Below are positions 1 to 8,335 of a stretch of DNA of 64,000 nt, in pieces. Source of the stretch: Halomarinibacterium sedimenti (GTDB lineage: Bacteria > Bacteroidota > Bacteroidia > Flavobacteriales > Flavobacteriaceae); contig NZ_JAHWDP010000003.1 of the NCBI RefSeq assembly GCF_019312585.1, positions 248,001-312,000 of the forward strand, read 5' to 3'. Made by a program: the position numbers and the translations under genes. Within the stretch, counting starts at the first letter, position 1. Every line of letters begins with the position of its first letter. The notes beneath the pieces are model-generated. The model saw only the letters and a program-made list of their open reading frames with translations, was not told where the DNA came from and searched no databases.

Positions 1-294
1 AATATTAATCCCATCAGTAATTCCGTAAATAAACTTTAGTTGGGTTACCGCATTATCCAACCCAAAAAAATCATCAAATCCATTTTTTACGGTTCCAAAT
101 CGGTGCGAAACAATAAAGAATAGGTCTTTTCCTCCTGCGAGTTTTGTCGACTCAAAATTGACAATTTTTAAACCTTTAAAGGCAGAAGAAACCGTGTTAT
201 CTACTTCTACTCCTGCTTCTAATTCGTTTAAAAGGTCATCTTGTGCTAAAACAAAAAAGGGTAGTAATAAAATTATAAATAGTAGCTTTTTCAT
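1..294 (-). CDS. DUF5777-like outer-membrane beta-barrel protein (partial, 3' end outside window)
   Basis: The first 98 codons of a minus-strand gene run off the left edge. The protein opens with a clear signal peptide (MKKLLFIILL, cleavage near VLAQ-DD), followed by an acidic stretch and the motifs KIVNFES and FIVSHRFG. These resemble the DUF5777 family of Bacteroidetes outer-membrane proteins. The start overlaps the stop of the upstream gene in an ATGA arrangement (291-294), so translation is probably coupled. It is the last visible member of a four-gene cluster with a CXXCH lipoprotein, YceI and an OB-fold protein. The exact role is unknown; a barrel is inferred from the family. Confidence 0.6.
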   Translation of the reverse strand, partial: MKKLLFIILLLPFFVLAQDDLLNELEAGVEVDNTVSSAFKGLKIVNFESTKLAGGKDLFFIVSHRFGTVKNGFDDFFGLDNAVTQLKFIYGITDGINI

Positions 295-674
295 GGGTAG
301 TGAGTTAGAGAACATTGGTCTAGTTTTGCTATTTCAAATAGATCATCGTAGCCAATACAACGACCTTTAATGGTTACTTTTTTATTTATTTCTAATCCCT
401 GAGGAAGTTGGTTAAAGGTACACTGAATAGCTTCGTCAAGGGTTGCCGATTGTGCATCCATTTCCGTAATCACACCAGTCACTTCAACCGTTTTATTCAA
501 AATACGCTCCGTATTATCTGAAGCAAACATACCTACCAATTCTTTTGCTTCTACTTTAACGGAAGCTTCTTCAGTTTCAATGTTCCTATGGTTTTTGTAG
601 AGGTACTTATAACCTGTATAAGCACCTACTACAATCACCAAAAACGCTATTAATATGTAATTTCTCTTTTTCAT
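291..674 (-). CDS. Membrane-anchored OB-fold (tRNA_anti-like) protein
   Basis: 127 aa. An N-terminal membrane anchor (about residues 6-25, after MKKRN) is followed by a small soluble domain with the pattern NKTVEVTGVITEMD ... INKKVTIKGRCIGYDD. This is the beta-strand arrangement of the OB-fold tRNA_anti-like family found in Bacteroidetes. Two cysteines in the domain (in IQCTF and GRCIG) and a third near the end could be functional or form disulfides. The gene lies 5 nt after the YceI gene and overlaps the next start by 4 nt, so the four genes are probably one transcript. No nucleic-acid role is implied; members of this group sit outside the cytoplasm and their function is not established. Confidence 0.6.
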   Translation of the reverse strand: MKKRNYILIAFLVIVVGAYTGYKYLYKNHRNIETEEASVKVEAKELVGMFASDNTERILNKTVEVTGVITEMDAQSATLDEAIQCTFNQLPQGLEINKKVTIKGRCIGYDDLFEIAKLDQCSLTHYP

Positions 675-679
675 AGATA

Positions 680-1228
680 CTATCTTAATAGCGAATATTT
701 TGCACTGACATGAACTTCTTCAGCAATTTTATTGCTTACAATTTTTGGTATTTCAATGTTAAAATCGGTGGGATTTAAAACAAATTGTGATTCTACAAGT
801 AAACTATCGCCTTTTTTTGAAATGGATATTGACGTTTCAAAAGGTTTTGTAACACCGTGAATTGTAATTGTTCCTTCCAAAGTATAATTTAAAGTTCCTT
901 CGGTGAGTTTTGAAGCAGAAAAGTCTTTTAGTTTTCCTTTTACTATTGCCTTTGGAAATTTTGAAGATTCCATATAATTTTCGTTGAAGTGCTCCTCCAT
1001 TAGTGCAACTTTAAATCGAAAACCATTTATCAAAACCAAAGAAGCAAAGTCACCTGTTTCAGCATTTAAAATGGCGCTTACATTTTCATTTTTTGCTTTT
1101 ACTTCTTCAAAAGAAGGTACTGAAGCTTCAAAAACAATGGTACCGTTTTTAGTACTATATTTTTCTTGTGCAACTACCAAAGTTGTAAACACAAAACTTA
1201 AACATACTATGATATACTTCATTTTCAT
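680..1228 (-). CDS. YceI family periplasmic lipid-binding-like protein
   Basis: 182 aa with a signal peptide (MKMKYIIVCLSFVF ... VVAQ). The mature part carries YceI hallmarks: FEASVPSFEEVKAKNENVSA near the start, FPKAIVKGKL in the middle, then GTITIHGVTKPFE and a strand-rich end. YceI proteins form a lipocalin-like barrel that binds isoprenoid or other amphipathic lipids in the periplasm. The protein begins 4 nt after the stop of the CXXCH lipoprotein gene. Next to a possible haem protein and a beta-barrel, a role in envelope redox or lipid-quinone handling is plausible but is inference only. Confidence 0.85.
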   Translation of the reverse strand: MKMKYIIVCLSFVFTTLVVAQEKYSTKNGTIVFEASVPSFEEVKAKNENVSAILNAETGDFASLVLINGFRFKVALMEEHFNENYMESSKFPKAIVKGKLKDFSASKLTEGTLNYTLEGTITIHGVTKPFETSISISKKGDSLLVESQFVLNPTDFNIEIPKIVSNKIAEEVHVSAKYSLLR

Positions 1229-1232
1229 ATAA

Positions 1233-1598
1233 TTAATTTTCTAGAAGACCGTCTTCTTCCCATGAAACAATAAGATTTATAGTAGTTTGTGGTAGCCTTG
1301 GCCCCCCCAGCGGCATCAATCCGGACTCGCCTTCATTACGGCTAATTCTATCAAGTAATCCTCTCGAGATTACTGCATCTCTAACATTCTCAAAGGTTAC
1401 CAAAGGCATTGGCGCTCCATTTTGAGGAGGATTTGAATGACATTGCAAACAGTTATTCTCAAATATTGATTTTACATCTTGAAACGTAGTAAGTTCTGGA
1501 GTTTCTTGCACTGGCTCCATAACATCGTCTAAGGTATTGGTACTACAACTGCTTATACCTAGCAACGTAATCGAAAAAATAATAACTTTTAATTTCAT
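1233..1598 (-). CDS. c-type cytochrome-like lipoprotein (single CXXCH)
   Basis: 121 aa from the ATG at 1598; an in-frame reading that starts 24 nt earlier would put extra residues before the signal peptide. The signal peptide ends in a lipobox (LLGISSC, Cys18), so the protein is probably lipid-anchored. A single haem-attachment motif C-L-Q-C-H lies at residues 50-54, and Met/Pro-rich text (LMPLGG) later could supply the axial Met. This matches small Bacteroidetes cytochrome-like proteins. It is the first gene of the minus-strand cluster with YceI, an OB-fold protein and a DUF5777 barrel. Confidence 0.75.
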   Translation of the reverse strand: MKLKVIIFSITLLGISSCSTNTLDDVMEPVQETPELTTFQDVKSIFENNCLQCHSNPPQNGAPMPLVTFENVRDAVISRGLLDRISRNEGESGLMPLGGPRLPQTTINLIVSWEEDGLLEN

Positions 1599-1622
1599 AG
1601 TCTTTAGTATATAACGTTCCAA

Positions 1623-1913
1623 TCAAGTTTAATCATTATAAAATTGTTAAAGAATGATATTACTCATATTAGTAGTAAAACAATAAAGACCAAGTTTACC
1701 CTACCTAAAAATGAAAAAATAGATGGTAGTAGGGCATAATTCTGTTAAATTTTATAATAAAGAGCTGTCAGTTTATATGGCTATATATCAATTAGTTACA
1801 CTTTATCGATTTAATTTGCACTTATAACGAAAATATAAAATTCATTATAAGATATTTCCTACATCGCCTTATTTTTGCCTCATAAGAAGTTAAACCCCCA
1901 AATTAAACCACTT
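1623..1913. other. Intergenic region between divergent genes
   Basis: About 290 nt of AT-rich DNA between the divergent cytochrome-like and surface-protein genes. It must hold both promoters. A weak TAAACTTG on the minus strand and a TTAATTTG on the plus strand (about 1812-1819) are near-matches to the TAnnTTTG element. No convincing gene or stable hairpin was seen. Confidence 0.4.
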
Positions 1914-2507
1914 ATGAAATCATTATTACTATTCATTTTTTTTGTTCCATTTTTGGCTTTTAGTCAAGTAGGTATTAACACAACAACCCCCCAAGCAACT
2001 TTAGATGTTAATGGTACTTTAAGAGTCACTAATACAACAGGTACTAACTCTGCCAAAGTAATAGGGGTGGATAGTAACGGAACGGTAACACAAGTTGGTG
2101 TAGGTTCAAATTTATCTTTAGACAGCGGAGTACTAAATGCTTCTGGCTCAAACAAATATTTGGTTCGGTTAGTACCTACAGTAACTCTTTCCTCTGGTCA
2201 CAAGTTTAATAACTTGAACTTAGATCTTAATGGAGTAAATAAGGATATTGTAGTTTTTAGGTTAACGGGTTCTTCCCATAATTTTGAAGTTACAGGAATT
2301 CAAGGAGGGACAGATGGAAAACACATTATATTACTTAATGTAAGTGCTAATAATTTTAGGCTATCGGATGAGAGCTCAGATTCTTTAGCAATAAATAGAA
2401 TAATAACACTTGCGGGAAGTTTCGAAGCAACATCAGGGCAAGGTTCTGCAGAGCTTGTGTATGATGGAATCTCGCAAAGATGGATTATTTTAAATTTCAG
2501 AAACTAA
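1914..2507 (+). CDS. Secreted protein with QVGINTTTP / TLDVNGTLRV motif (paralogue 1)
   Basis: 197 aa from the ATG at 1914, which opens a standard signal peptide (MKSLLLFIFF ... FSQ); the 13 upstream in-frame residues are not signal-like. The mature N-terminus QVGINTTTPQATLDVNG is the short motif that begins many Bacteroidetes tail-fibre-like or cell-surface proteins. The C-terminal half is strand-rich (VVFRLTGSS, TGIQGGTDGKHIILLN) and ends ATSGQGSAELVYDGISQRW. No sorting domain is visible. A close paralogue follows 225 nt downstream. Function unknown; an extracellular role is inferred from the signal peptide. Confidence 0.75.
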   Translation: MKSLLLFIFFVPFLAFSQVGINTTTPQATLDVNGTLRVTNTTGTNSAKVIGVDSNGTVTQVGVGSNLSLDSGVLNASGSNKYLVRLVPTVTLSSGHKFNNLNLDLNGVNKDIVVFRLTGSSHNFEVTGIQGGTDGKHIILLNVSANNFRLSDESSDSLAINRIITLAGSFEATSGQGSAELVYDGISQRWIILNFRN

Positions 2508-2541
2508 AAATTCAAACTCTCCTTTTAAAACTTTAAAAAAA

Positions 2542-2567
2542 ATGTCTTCTGTAGAAGGCATTTTTTT
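2542..2567 (+). terminator. Rho-independent terminator after the first paralogue
   Basis: Stem ATGTCTTCT / AGAAGGCAT (one G-T pair) with a 2-nt loop, followed by seven T residues. It separates the two paralogous genes, which therefore probably have separate transcripts. Confidence 0.75.
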
Positions 2568-2731
2568 AGTTCAAATATTACAAATTCAAAATAAAATATT
2601 TTTTCTAAATACACTATTATATAGTTAATTATCAACACTTTAACGAATATTTATGTGTTATGTCGTAAAATAATTTAAAATGTTTTGCTATTGACTATAT
2701 TTAATTGACTATTAATCAATTGGGGTTGATT

Positions 2732-3328
2732 ATGAAGCTAGAACTATTTTTTTTGGTCTTTTTTTCTTGTCACCTTAGTTTCGCTCAAGTTGGTATCAAT
2801 ACCACTACTCCTAATGAAACTTTGGATGTGAATGGAACGTTAAGAATTCAAAATACAGGGACCATTAATTCTTCAAAAATACTGGGTCGTGATACTAATG
2901 GAACTGTAGGAACAATCGATGTTGGCGATAATATCACTATTAATAATAATACCCTCTATGCAGATGGATCTAATCAATATGGAATTGTAAATATTCCTAT
3001 TACTGCAAATACTCCCAATACCAAAATACATGATCTAGATTTAGATTTAGGGGGTGCTAATGCGTTTAAAACAGTATTTAGATTAACAGGTGCCAATGCT
3101 AGTTTCACTATTACTGGGATAGATGGCGGAACAGATGGTAGACATGTGCTCTTGTTGAATATTAATTCAAGTAATATGACATTAGATCATGAAAATGTAC
3201 AATCAACCGCATCAAATAGAATCAATACCTTAGGAACCCCAAGTGAAGCAACATCTGGCCAAGGAGCCATTGAACTAGTGTATGATGGTGTTTTAAACCG
3301 CTGGCTTATTCTTAATGTGAGAAACTAA
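2732..3328 (+). CDS. Secreted protein with QVGINTTTP / TLDVNGTLRI motif (paralogue 2)
   Basis: 198 aa from the ATG at 2732, which opens the signal peptide (MKLELFFLVFFSCHLSFAQ). It aligns with the upstream neighbour over its whole length: QVGINTTTPNETLDVNG, VFRLTGANASFTITGI, GGTDGRHVLLLN and the ending EATSGQGAIELVYDG. This is a tandem duplication. The mature start is typical of Bacteroidetes surface or tail-fibre-like proteins, but the protein is short and has no T9SS sorting domain. Function unknown. The 225-nt spacer with its own terminator suggests independent control. Confidence 0.75.
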   Translation: MKLELFFLVFFSCHLSFAQVGINTTTPNETLDVNGTLRIQNTGTINSSKILGRDTNGTVGTIDVGDNITINNNTLYADGSNQYGIVNIPITANTPNTKIHDLDLDLGGANAFKTVFRLTGANASFTITGIDGGTDGRHVLLLNINSSNMTLDHENVQSTASNRINTLGTPSEATSGQGAIELVYDGVLNRWLILNVRN

Positions 3329-3336
3329 TATAAAAG

Positions 3337-6189
3337 TTACCTATTTAAATACATTCTTCGTCTTGAATATATTTCATAAAATTCATCGTCTTTTAAGCTG
3401 TCGATAAACAATATACTTTCGCCTGTACTTTTCATTTCTGGCCCTAATTTTTTATCCACATTAGGAAACTTATTAAAGCTAAAAACAGGTTGCTTAATGG
3501 CATATCCTTTTAGCTGAGGGTTAAAATTAAAATCACTTAACTTGTTATGCCCAATCATCACTTTTGTAGCATAATTTACATAAGGTTCCCCATAAGCTTT
3601 TGCGATAAAAGGAACGGTCCTAGACGCTCTTGGGTTCGCTTCTATGATGTAAACATTATCGTCTTTAATGGCAAATTGAATGTTTATTAGACCCACTGTA
3701 TTTAAAGCTAGAGCAATCTTTTTGGTGTGATCTTTTATTTGCTGAATGATTAAATCCCCTAAATTGAATGGTGGTAATGTCGCATTAGAATCTCCAGAGT
3801 GCACTCCACAAGGTTCTATATGCTCCATAATACCAATTATATAAACATTTTCTCCATCGCAAATGGCATCGGCTTCTGCTTCAATAGCACCATCGAGGTA
3901 ATGATCTAGTAATAATTTATTATTCGGGATTTTACGAAGTAAATCGACGACATGTTCTTCCAATTCCCGCTTGTTAATTACAATCTTCATCCCTTGTCCT
4001 CCCAATACATAGGAAGGTCTAATAAGTAAGGGAAAGTCTAATTCATCGGCAAGGGCCAATGCTTCCTCTGTAGTTTCGGCAGTACCAAACTCTGGGTAAG
4101 GAATGTTATTCTCTTTTAACAGTGTAGAGAAGCTACCTCTATCTTCAGCCAAATCCAAAGATTGATAGGTGGTTCCCATAATTTTAATTCCGTAACGATC
4201 AAGCTTTTCAGCAAGTTTTAAAGCAGTTTGTCCACCTAGCTGAACGATAACTCCTTCAGGTTTTTCGTGACGAATGATGTCGTAAATATGTTCCCAAAAA
4301 ACAGGCTCAAAATATAACTTATCTGCTACATCAAAATCGGTAGAAACCGTTTCTGGGTTACAATTAATCATAATCGTTTCATATCCACATTCAGCCGCTG
4401 CTAGCACTCCATGAACGCAACAATAATCGAACTCAATTCCTTGTCCAATTCGGTTAGGCCCCGAACCAAGTACAATAATTTTCTTCTTATCGGTTACGAT
4501 ACTATCGTTTTCTGAATATGGCTTCCCACTTGTGGTCTCCATTTCGTTTTCGAAGGTGGAATAATAATAAGGTGTATGGGCTTTAAATTCGGCAGCACAA
4601 GTATCAACGAGCTTATAAACTCTTTGAATATTAAATTCTTCACGCTTTTTATACACTTGACTTTCTAAGCATTTAAGCATATGTGCAATTTGTCTATCAC
4701 CGTAGCCTTTTTGTTTTGCTTCAAGTAGTAATTCTCGAGGTAAAGTATCTAGTGTGAACCTTGAAATTTCTTTTTCAAGAAGGTATAGCTCTTCGTATTG
4801 ACGAAGATACCACATATCTATTTTGGTAATTTCGTGGATACGACTCAATGGAATCCCCATCTGGATAGCATCATAAATCACGAAAACTCGGTCCCAACTT
4901 GCATTGGTAAGCTTATCTATAATTTGATCGTAATTGGTGTAGTTTTTTCCATCTGCCCCTAAACCATTTCTTTTAATTTCTAATGACTGTGTCGCTTTAT
5001 GAAGAGCTTCTTGAAAAGATCTACCTATACCCATCACCTCCCCAACAGCTTTCATTTGAAGTCCTAAGGTACGATCTGCCCCTTCAAACTTGTCGAAATT
5101 CCATCGAGGGATTTTTACAATCACATAATCGAGTGTAGGCTCGAATAATGCCGAAGTTGATTTTGTAATTTGATTATTTAATTCATCAAGGTTATAGCCA
5201 ATAGCAAGTTTTGCTGCAATTTTGGCAATAGGATATCCCGTAGCTTTTGAGGCCAATGCCGAAGAACGTGACACCCGTGGATTAATTTCAATGGCAATTA
5301 TATCTTCTTTTTCATCAGGACTCACGGCAAATTGCACATTACACCCTCCAGCAAAATTTCCTATGCTACGCATCATATGAATTGCCATATCACGCATACG
5401 TTGGAAAGTAACATCACTTAAAGTCATTGCAGGAGCAACTGTAATAGAATCTCCCGTATGAATTCCCATGGGATCCATATTTTCTATGGTACAGATAATG
5501 ACAACGTTATCATTATTGTCCCTAAGTAATTCTAATTCGTATTCCTTCCACCCCATCATGGCCTTATCAATCATCACTTCGTGAATGGGTGATACTTCCA
5601 ATCCATTTCGTAAGTGTTCATCAAAATCTTCAGCCTTATACACTATGGATGCCCCTGCTCCACCAAGGGTAAAAGAAGATCTAATAACTAAAGGAAAACC
5701 AAACTCTTGCGCAATCTCTTTTCCTTTTAGATAGGAATTTGCAGTTGCTTGAGGCGCCATTGGGATTCCTATTTTTTCCATTAGGTTTCGAAATTGCTCC
5801 CTGTCTTCAGTGATATTGATGGCATTAATATCAACACCAATAATTTTTACATTAAAATCGGCCCAAATTCCCTTTTCATCAGCTTCAATACAAAGATTTA
5901 ATGCAGTTTGTCCTCCCATTGTGGGTAATACTGCATCAATTTGTGGGTGTTCCTTTAATATTTTTACAATTGACTTAGTCGTTAATGGCAGCAAATAAAT
6001 GTGATCTGCCATCACAGGGTCTGTCATAATAGTAGCAGGATTGGAATTTATTAAAACTGTCTCAATTCCATCCTCTTTTAAAGAACGCAGGGCTTGTGAT
6101 CCAGAGTAATCAAACTCACACGCTTGACCAATAATAATAGGGCCTGAACCAATAATTAAAATGGATTTTAAATCGTTGTTTTTGGGCAT
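3337..6189 (-). CDS. carB: Carbamoyl-phosphate synthase large subunit
   Basis: 950 aa. It makes carbamoyl phosphate from bicarbonate, ATP and ammonia delivered by CarA, for pyrimidine and arginine synthesis. Two homologous ATP-grasp halves are visible: the first starts GSGPIIIGQACEFDYSG, the second GSGPNRIGQGIEFDY near residue 580, each with the EINPRVSRSSA / EANPRASRT metal-binding pattern. The protein stops soon after FNKFPNVDKKLGPEMKSTGE, where the E. coli enzyme (1073 aa) continues into the MGS-like allosteric domain. That regulatory domain is therefore absent. The gene lies 8 nt from the convergent secreted-protein gene and downstream of rpmH, separated by a strong terminator. Confidence 0.97.
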   Translation of the reverse strand: MPKNNDLKSILIIGSGPIIIGQACEFDYSGSQALRSLKEDGIETVLINSNPATIMTDPVMADHIYLLPLTTKSIVKILKEHPQIDAVLPTMGGQTALNLCIEADEKGIWADFNVKIIGVDINAINITEDREQFRNLMEKIGIPMAPQATANSYLKGKEIAQEFGFPLVIRSSFTLGGAGASIVYKAEDFDEHLRNGLEVSPIHEVMIDKAMMGWKEYELELLRDNNDNVVIICTIENMDPMGIHTGDSITVAPAMTLSDVTFQRMRDMAIHMMRSIGNFAGGCNVQFAVSPDEKEDIIAIEINPRVSRSSALASKATGYPIAKIAAKLAIGYNLDELNNQITKSTSALFEPTLDYVIVKIPRWNFDKFEGADRTLGLQMKAVGEVMGIGRSFQEALHKATQSLEIKRNGLGADGKNYTNYDQIIDKLTNASWDRVFVIYDAIQMGIPLSRIHEITKIDMWYLRQYEELYLLEKEISRFTLDTLPRELLLEAKQKGYGDRQIAHMLKCLESQVYKKREEFNIQRVYKLVDTCAAEFKAHTPYYYSTFENEMETTSGKPYSENDSIVTDKKKIIVLGSGPNRIGQGIEFDYCCVHGVLAAAECGYETIMINCNPETVSTDFDVADKLYFEPVFWEHIYDIIRHEKPEGVIVQLGGQTALKLAEKLDRYGIKIMGTTYQSLDLAEDRGSFSTLLKENNIPYPEFGTAETTEEALALADELDFPLLIRPSYVLGGQGMKIVINKRELEEHVVDLLRKIPNNKLLLDHYLDGAIEAEADAICDGENVYIIGIMEHIEPCGVHSGDSNATLPPFNLGDLIIQQIKDHTKKIALALNTVGLINIQFAIKDDNVYIIEANPRASRTVPFIAKAYGEPYVNYATKVMIGHNKLSDFNFNPQLKGYAIKQPVFSFNKFPNVDKKLGPEMKSTGESILFIDSLKDDEFYEIYSRRRMYLNR

Positions 6190-6236
6190 TTTTACTTCTT
6201 TTTTTTGGCGTTTAAAATTACGATTCGTTAGGGTAT

Positions 6237-6271
6237 AAAAAAAAGGTGTTGTTTAAAAACAACACCTTTTT
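6237..6271 (-). terminator. Rho-independent terminator of rpmH
   Basis: A 14-bp perfect inverted repeat (AAAAGGTGTTGTTT and its complement, 2-nt loop, 6241-6270). On the minus strand it ends in an eight-residue T-run. It lies between rpmH and carB. Confidence 0.9.
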
Positions 6272-6289
6272 ATGTATAAGTTATCAACA

Positions 6290-6451
6290 TTATTTCTTGT
6301 GACGAGGTTCAGAAGATACAGATAATTTCTTTCTGCCTTTCGCTCTACGCGAAGCCAATACTTTACGTCCGTTTACAGAAGCCATGCGCTCTCTAAATCC
6401 GTGCTTGTTTCTTCTTTTCCTTTTTGATGGCTGAAATGTTCTCTTGCTCAT
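6290..6451 (-). CDS. rpmH: 50S ribosomal protein L34
   Basis: 53 aa, very basic, beginning [20 protein letters not shown] and ending SSEPRHKK. It matches bacterial L34 (usually 44-54 aa) in the conserved TFQPSKRKR ... HGFRERM ... [17 protein letters not shown] pattern. L34 is a small subunit of the 50S ribosome. The gene has a consensus promoter upstream (6514-6544) and a strong terminator downstream, so it is probably monocistronic. The usual rpmH-rnpA neighbourhood is not seen here. Confidence 0.97.
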   Translation of the reverse strand: MSKRTFQPSKRKRRNKHGFRERMASVNGRKVLASRRAKGRKKLSVSSEPRHKK

Positions 6452-6513
6452 TGTAAATTAGGTTAAATCTTCTGAAATTTTCCTACTCTAAGACCTTTTC
6501 TTAAAGTCGGGTG

Positions 6514-6544
6514 CAAATATACAATCATTTTTTACTTAGACAAA
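6514..6544 (-). promoter_or_regulatory. Bacteroidetes-type promoter of rpmH
   Basis: On the minus strand TTTG (6544-6541) is followed after exactly 19 nt by TATATTTG (6521-6514), a perfect match to the primary-sigma consensus of this phylum. The predicted transcript has a leader of about 55 nt before the rpmH start. Confidence 0.85.
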
Positions 6545-6577
6545 CCGAAATGTGAAAATATTTATGATTGTTTTTAG

Positions 6578-6585
6578 TACCTTTG
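6578..6585 (+). promoter_or_regulatory. -7 promoter element TACCTTTG
   Basis: Matches TAnnTTTG 25 nt before the ATG of the TPR membrane protein at 6610. No clear -33 TTTG; a TGTG lies near the expected place. It supports starting that gene at 6610 rather than further upstream. Confidence 0.6.
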
Positions 6586-6609
6586 CCAGCCTATATTAAA
6601 CAACGAAAC

Positions 6610-7176
6610 ATGTTCAATAAAAATATAAAATTAGTACTAACCGCTCTTATTATAGGGCTATCCATTTGGCAATTTATCGAAGGAAATATTGGAAATGGAA
6701 TAATGTATATACTTCTATCCTTTGTTTTTGTTTTTCTTTATTTTAAAAATGAAATGATTTTACTAGCATTTTTAAGACTTAGGAAGCAAGATTTTCCTGG
6801 CGCAAAAAAATGGTTGGATAGAATTAAAAACCCAGAAGGTGCTCTCGTTACAAAACAACAAGGGTATTACAACTACCTCAATGGGCTAATGGTTTCTCAA
6901 ACCAATATGAATGAAGCTGAAAAGTATTTCAAAAAAGCCGAAAAACTTGGGTTAAGCATGAGTTCAGATATGGCTATGGTAAAGCTCAACCTTGCAGGTG
7001 TAGCCATGACAAAAAACCGAAAAAGAGAAGCAGAAACCCTTTTAGCTGAAGCAAAAAAGCTAGATAAGCACAATATGCTGGGGGATCAAATTAAAATGAT
7101 GCAGCAGCAAATGAAGAAAGCAAATATCCCAAGACAGCAATATGGGAGATCTGGTAGAGGCGGGAGATACAGATAA
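6610..7176 (+). CDS. DUF2892-like membrane protein with TPR-type tail
   Basis: 188 aa from the ATG at 6610; a start 42 nt upstream would lie at or before the predicted transcription start. Two hydrophobic helices (about residues 8-24 and 29-46) resemble DUF2892 membrane hairpins. The rest is helical: YYNYLNGLMVSQTNMNEAEKYFKKAEKLG and AGVAMTKNRKREAETLLAEAKKL read as tetratricopeptide-like repeats, ending in a basic Gly/Arg tail (GRSGRGGRYR). Likely an inner-membrane scaffold protein; partner unknown. Confidence 0.65.
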   Translation: MFNKNIKLVLTALIIGLSIWQFIEGNIGNGIMYILLSFVFVFLYFKNEMILLAFLRLRKQDFPGAKKWLDRIKNPEGALVTKQQGYYNYLNGLMVSQTNMNEAEKYFKKAEKLGLSMSSDMAMVKLNLAGVAMTKNRKREAETLLAEAKKLDKHNMLGDQIKMMQQQMKKANIPRQQYGRSGRGGRYR

Positions 7177-7259
7177 TAAATTGTTGGTTTTTAATAGTTT
7201 ATTAATTTTTAATAACTAAAAAACTATGTGTTTTCTTTAATTTTCTCACAAAGCATTAT

Positions 7260-7267
7260 TACATTTG
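7260..7267 (+). promoter_or_regulatory. -7 promoter element TACATTTG
   Basis: Matches TAnnTTTG 23 nt before the ATG at 7291. A GTG start at 7285 is also in frame but would leave only about 11 nt of leader. No good -33 element was found. Confidence 0.55.
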
Positions 7268-7290
7268 CTTGCTAACCAAATCTAGTGCCT

Positions 7291-7956
7291 ATGGGTAAAA
7301 TACTACTTGCCCTATTTATTTTTACCTCACTAGCTTCCTATGCTCAAGATTTCGAGCCCAAGACTTATTTTTCTGATGCCATTGAAAAAAACATTAGGAA
7401 ATATAGGGTTAATGCAAAAAGGGCATATATAAAAAACGACTTAGAAAGAGCTCAGTTTCTTTTCGACTCATTAATTAACCATGTTGTAAAGAACACCTAT
7501 ATAGATAATTTTAAGGTGCGAAAATTTAGTGGTCGAAAAATTGAACTTCACGAATTCGAAAAGCCCATATACCTTATTACTTATGCTACTTGGTGTACAC
7601 CTGGCATTGGTGAAATACCTGCACTTAATGATGTTGTAGATGCCTATAGTGATGAAATAGATTTTGTTATGCTGTTTTGGGGGCCAAAAAAAAAGGTAAG
7701 AAAGTTAAAAAATAAGATGAATAACAAAATTAAAATTCTCTATGTAGACGAAAAGGAGAATAAAAATGATTTTGTTATTCGTTGTATGAAACACACACTC
7801 GGGTTTCCAGCGTCATTCTTCATTTCTTCAGATAAAAAGGTCCTAGATGTGAGAAGAAATTTTTTACATCATTACAGCGAAGAATATACTAAATCCTATA
7901 ATGCCAACTACCAAACCTTTACAAGCGGAGTTTCATTACTTTTAAATAAAGATTAA
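7291..7956 (+). CDS. TlpA-like thioredoxin-fold secreted protein lacking the resolving cysteine
   Basis: 221 aa with a signal peptide (MGKILLALFIFTSLASYAQ). After an acidic and helical N-terminal segment comes a thioredoxin-like domain: KPIYLITYATWCTPGIGEIPAL, then a WGPKKKV segment and the cis-Pro-like GFPASFFI. In TlpA/ResA relatives the active site is WCxPCxxEIP. Here it is W101-C102-T-P-G105, so the second cysteine is glycine. The protein cannot do ordinary dithiol exchange at this site. It may act as a monothiol protein or have lost redox function. It sits alone between a TPR protein and a convergent TSUP permease gene. Confidence 0.75.
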   Translation: MGKILLALFIFTSLASYAQDFEPKTYFSDAIEKNIRKYRVNAKRAYIKNDLERAQFLFDSLINHVVKNTYIDNFKVRKFSGRKIELHEFEKPIYLITYATWCTPGIGEIPALNDVVDAYSDEIDFVMLFWGPKKKVRKLKNKMNNKIKILYVDEKENKNDFVIRCMKHTLGFPASFFISSDKKVLDVRRNFLHHYSEEYTKSYNANYQTFTSGVSLLLNKD

Positions 7957-7962
7957 ACTTAT

Positions 7963-8334
7963 TTATTTCGAAAAAAATAGCTTAATCGCAGCTATTAAAA
8001 GAATTACAGCAAATATTTTTTTCAGAATAACTTGATCTATTTTCACGGCCAATTTTGATCCTAAAAACCCTCCTACTACAAAGAATACAGCTATCAAGAC
8101 AGCAAATTTCCAGTTGATGGGATATCCAGATTTATGATAAGTGTATGCTGCAATAAAGGTAACGGGAACTGCTAAGACAGCTAGGCTCATCCCTTGTGCT
8201 TGGTGTTGATCATATCCTAATAATAACATCATTAATGGAATCATGACAACACCGCCACCAACCCCCATAAAACCGCTTAAAATTCCAGCCAAAATACCTA
8301 TGACTATTAATGAGATTGCAATTTCAAAATTCAT
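7963..8334 (-). CDS. TSUP (TauE/SafE) family permease, half-length
   Basis: 123 aa with about four hydrophobic helices and the family motif GFMGVGGGVVMIPLMM near residue 22-37. The TSUP family exports sulfite, sulfoacetate and related anions. Full-length members (about 250 aa) have two such halves. This protein carries only one, so it probably works as a dimer. Its start lies 1 nt after the stop of the lytic transglycosylase gene, so the two are co-transcribed. The substrate cannot be told from sequence. Confidence 0.8.
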   Translation of the reverse strand: MNFEIAISLIVIGILAGILSGFMGVGGGVVMIPLMMLLLGYDQHQAQGMSLAVLAVPVTFIAAYTYHKSGYPINWKFAVLIAVFFVVGGFLGSKLAVKIDQVILKKIFAVILLIAAIKLFFSK

Positions 8335-8335
8335 A

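Noticed and set aside
7285..7290. GTG start for the thioredoxin-fold protein
   Set aside because: It leaves almost no leader after the predicted transcription start; the ATG at 7291 opens a normal signal peptide.
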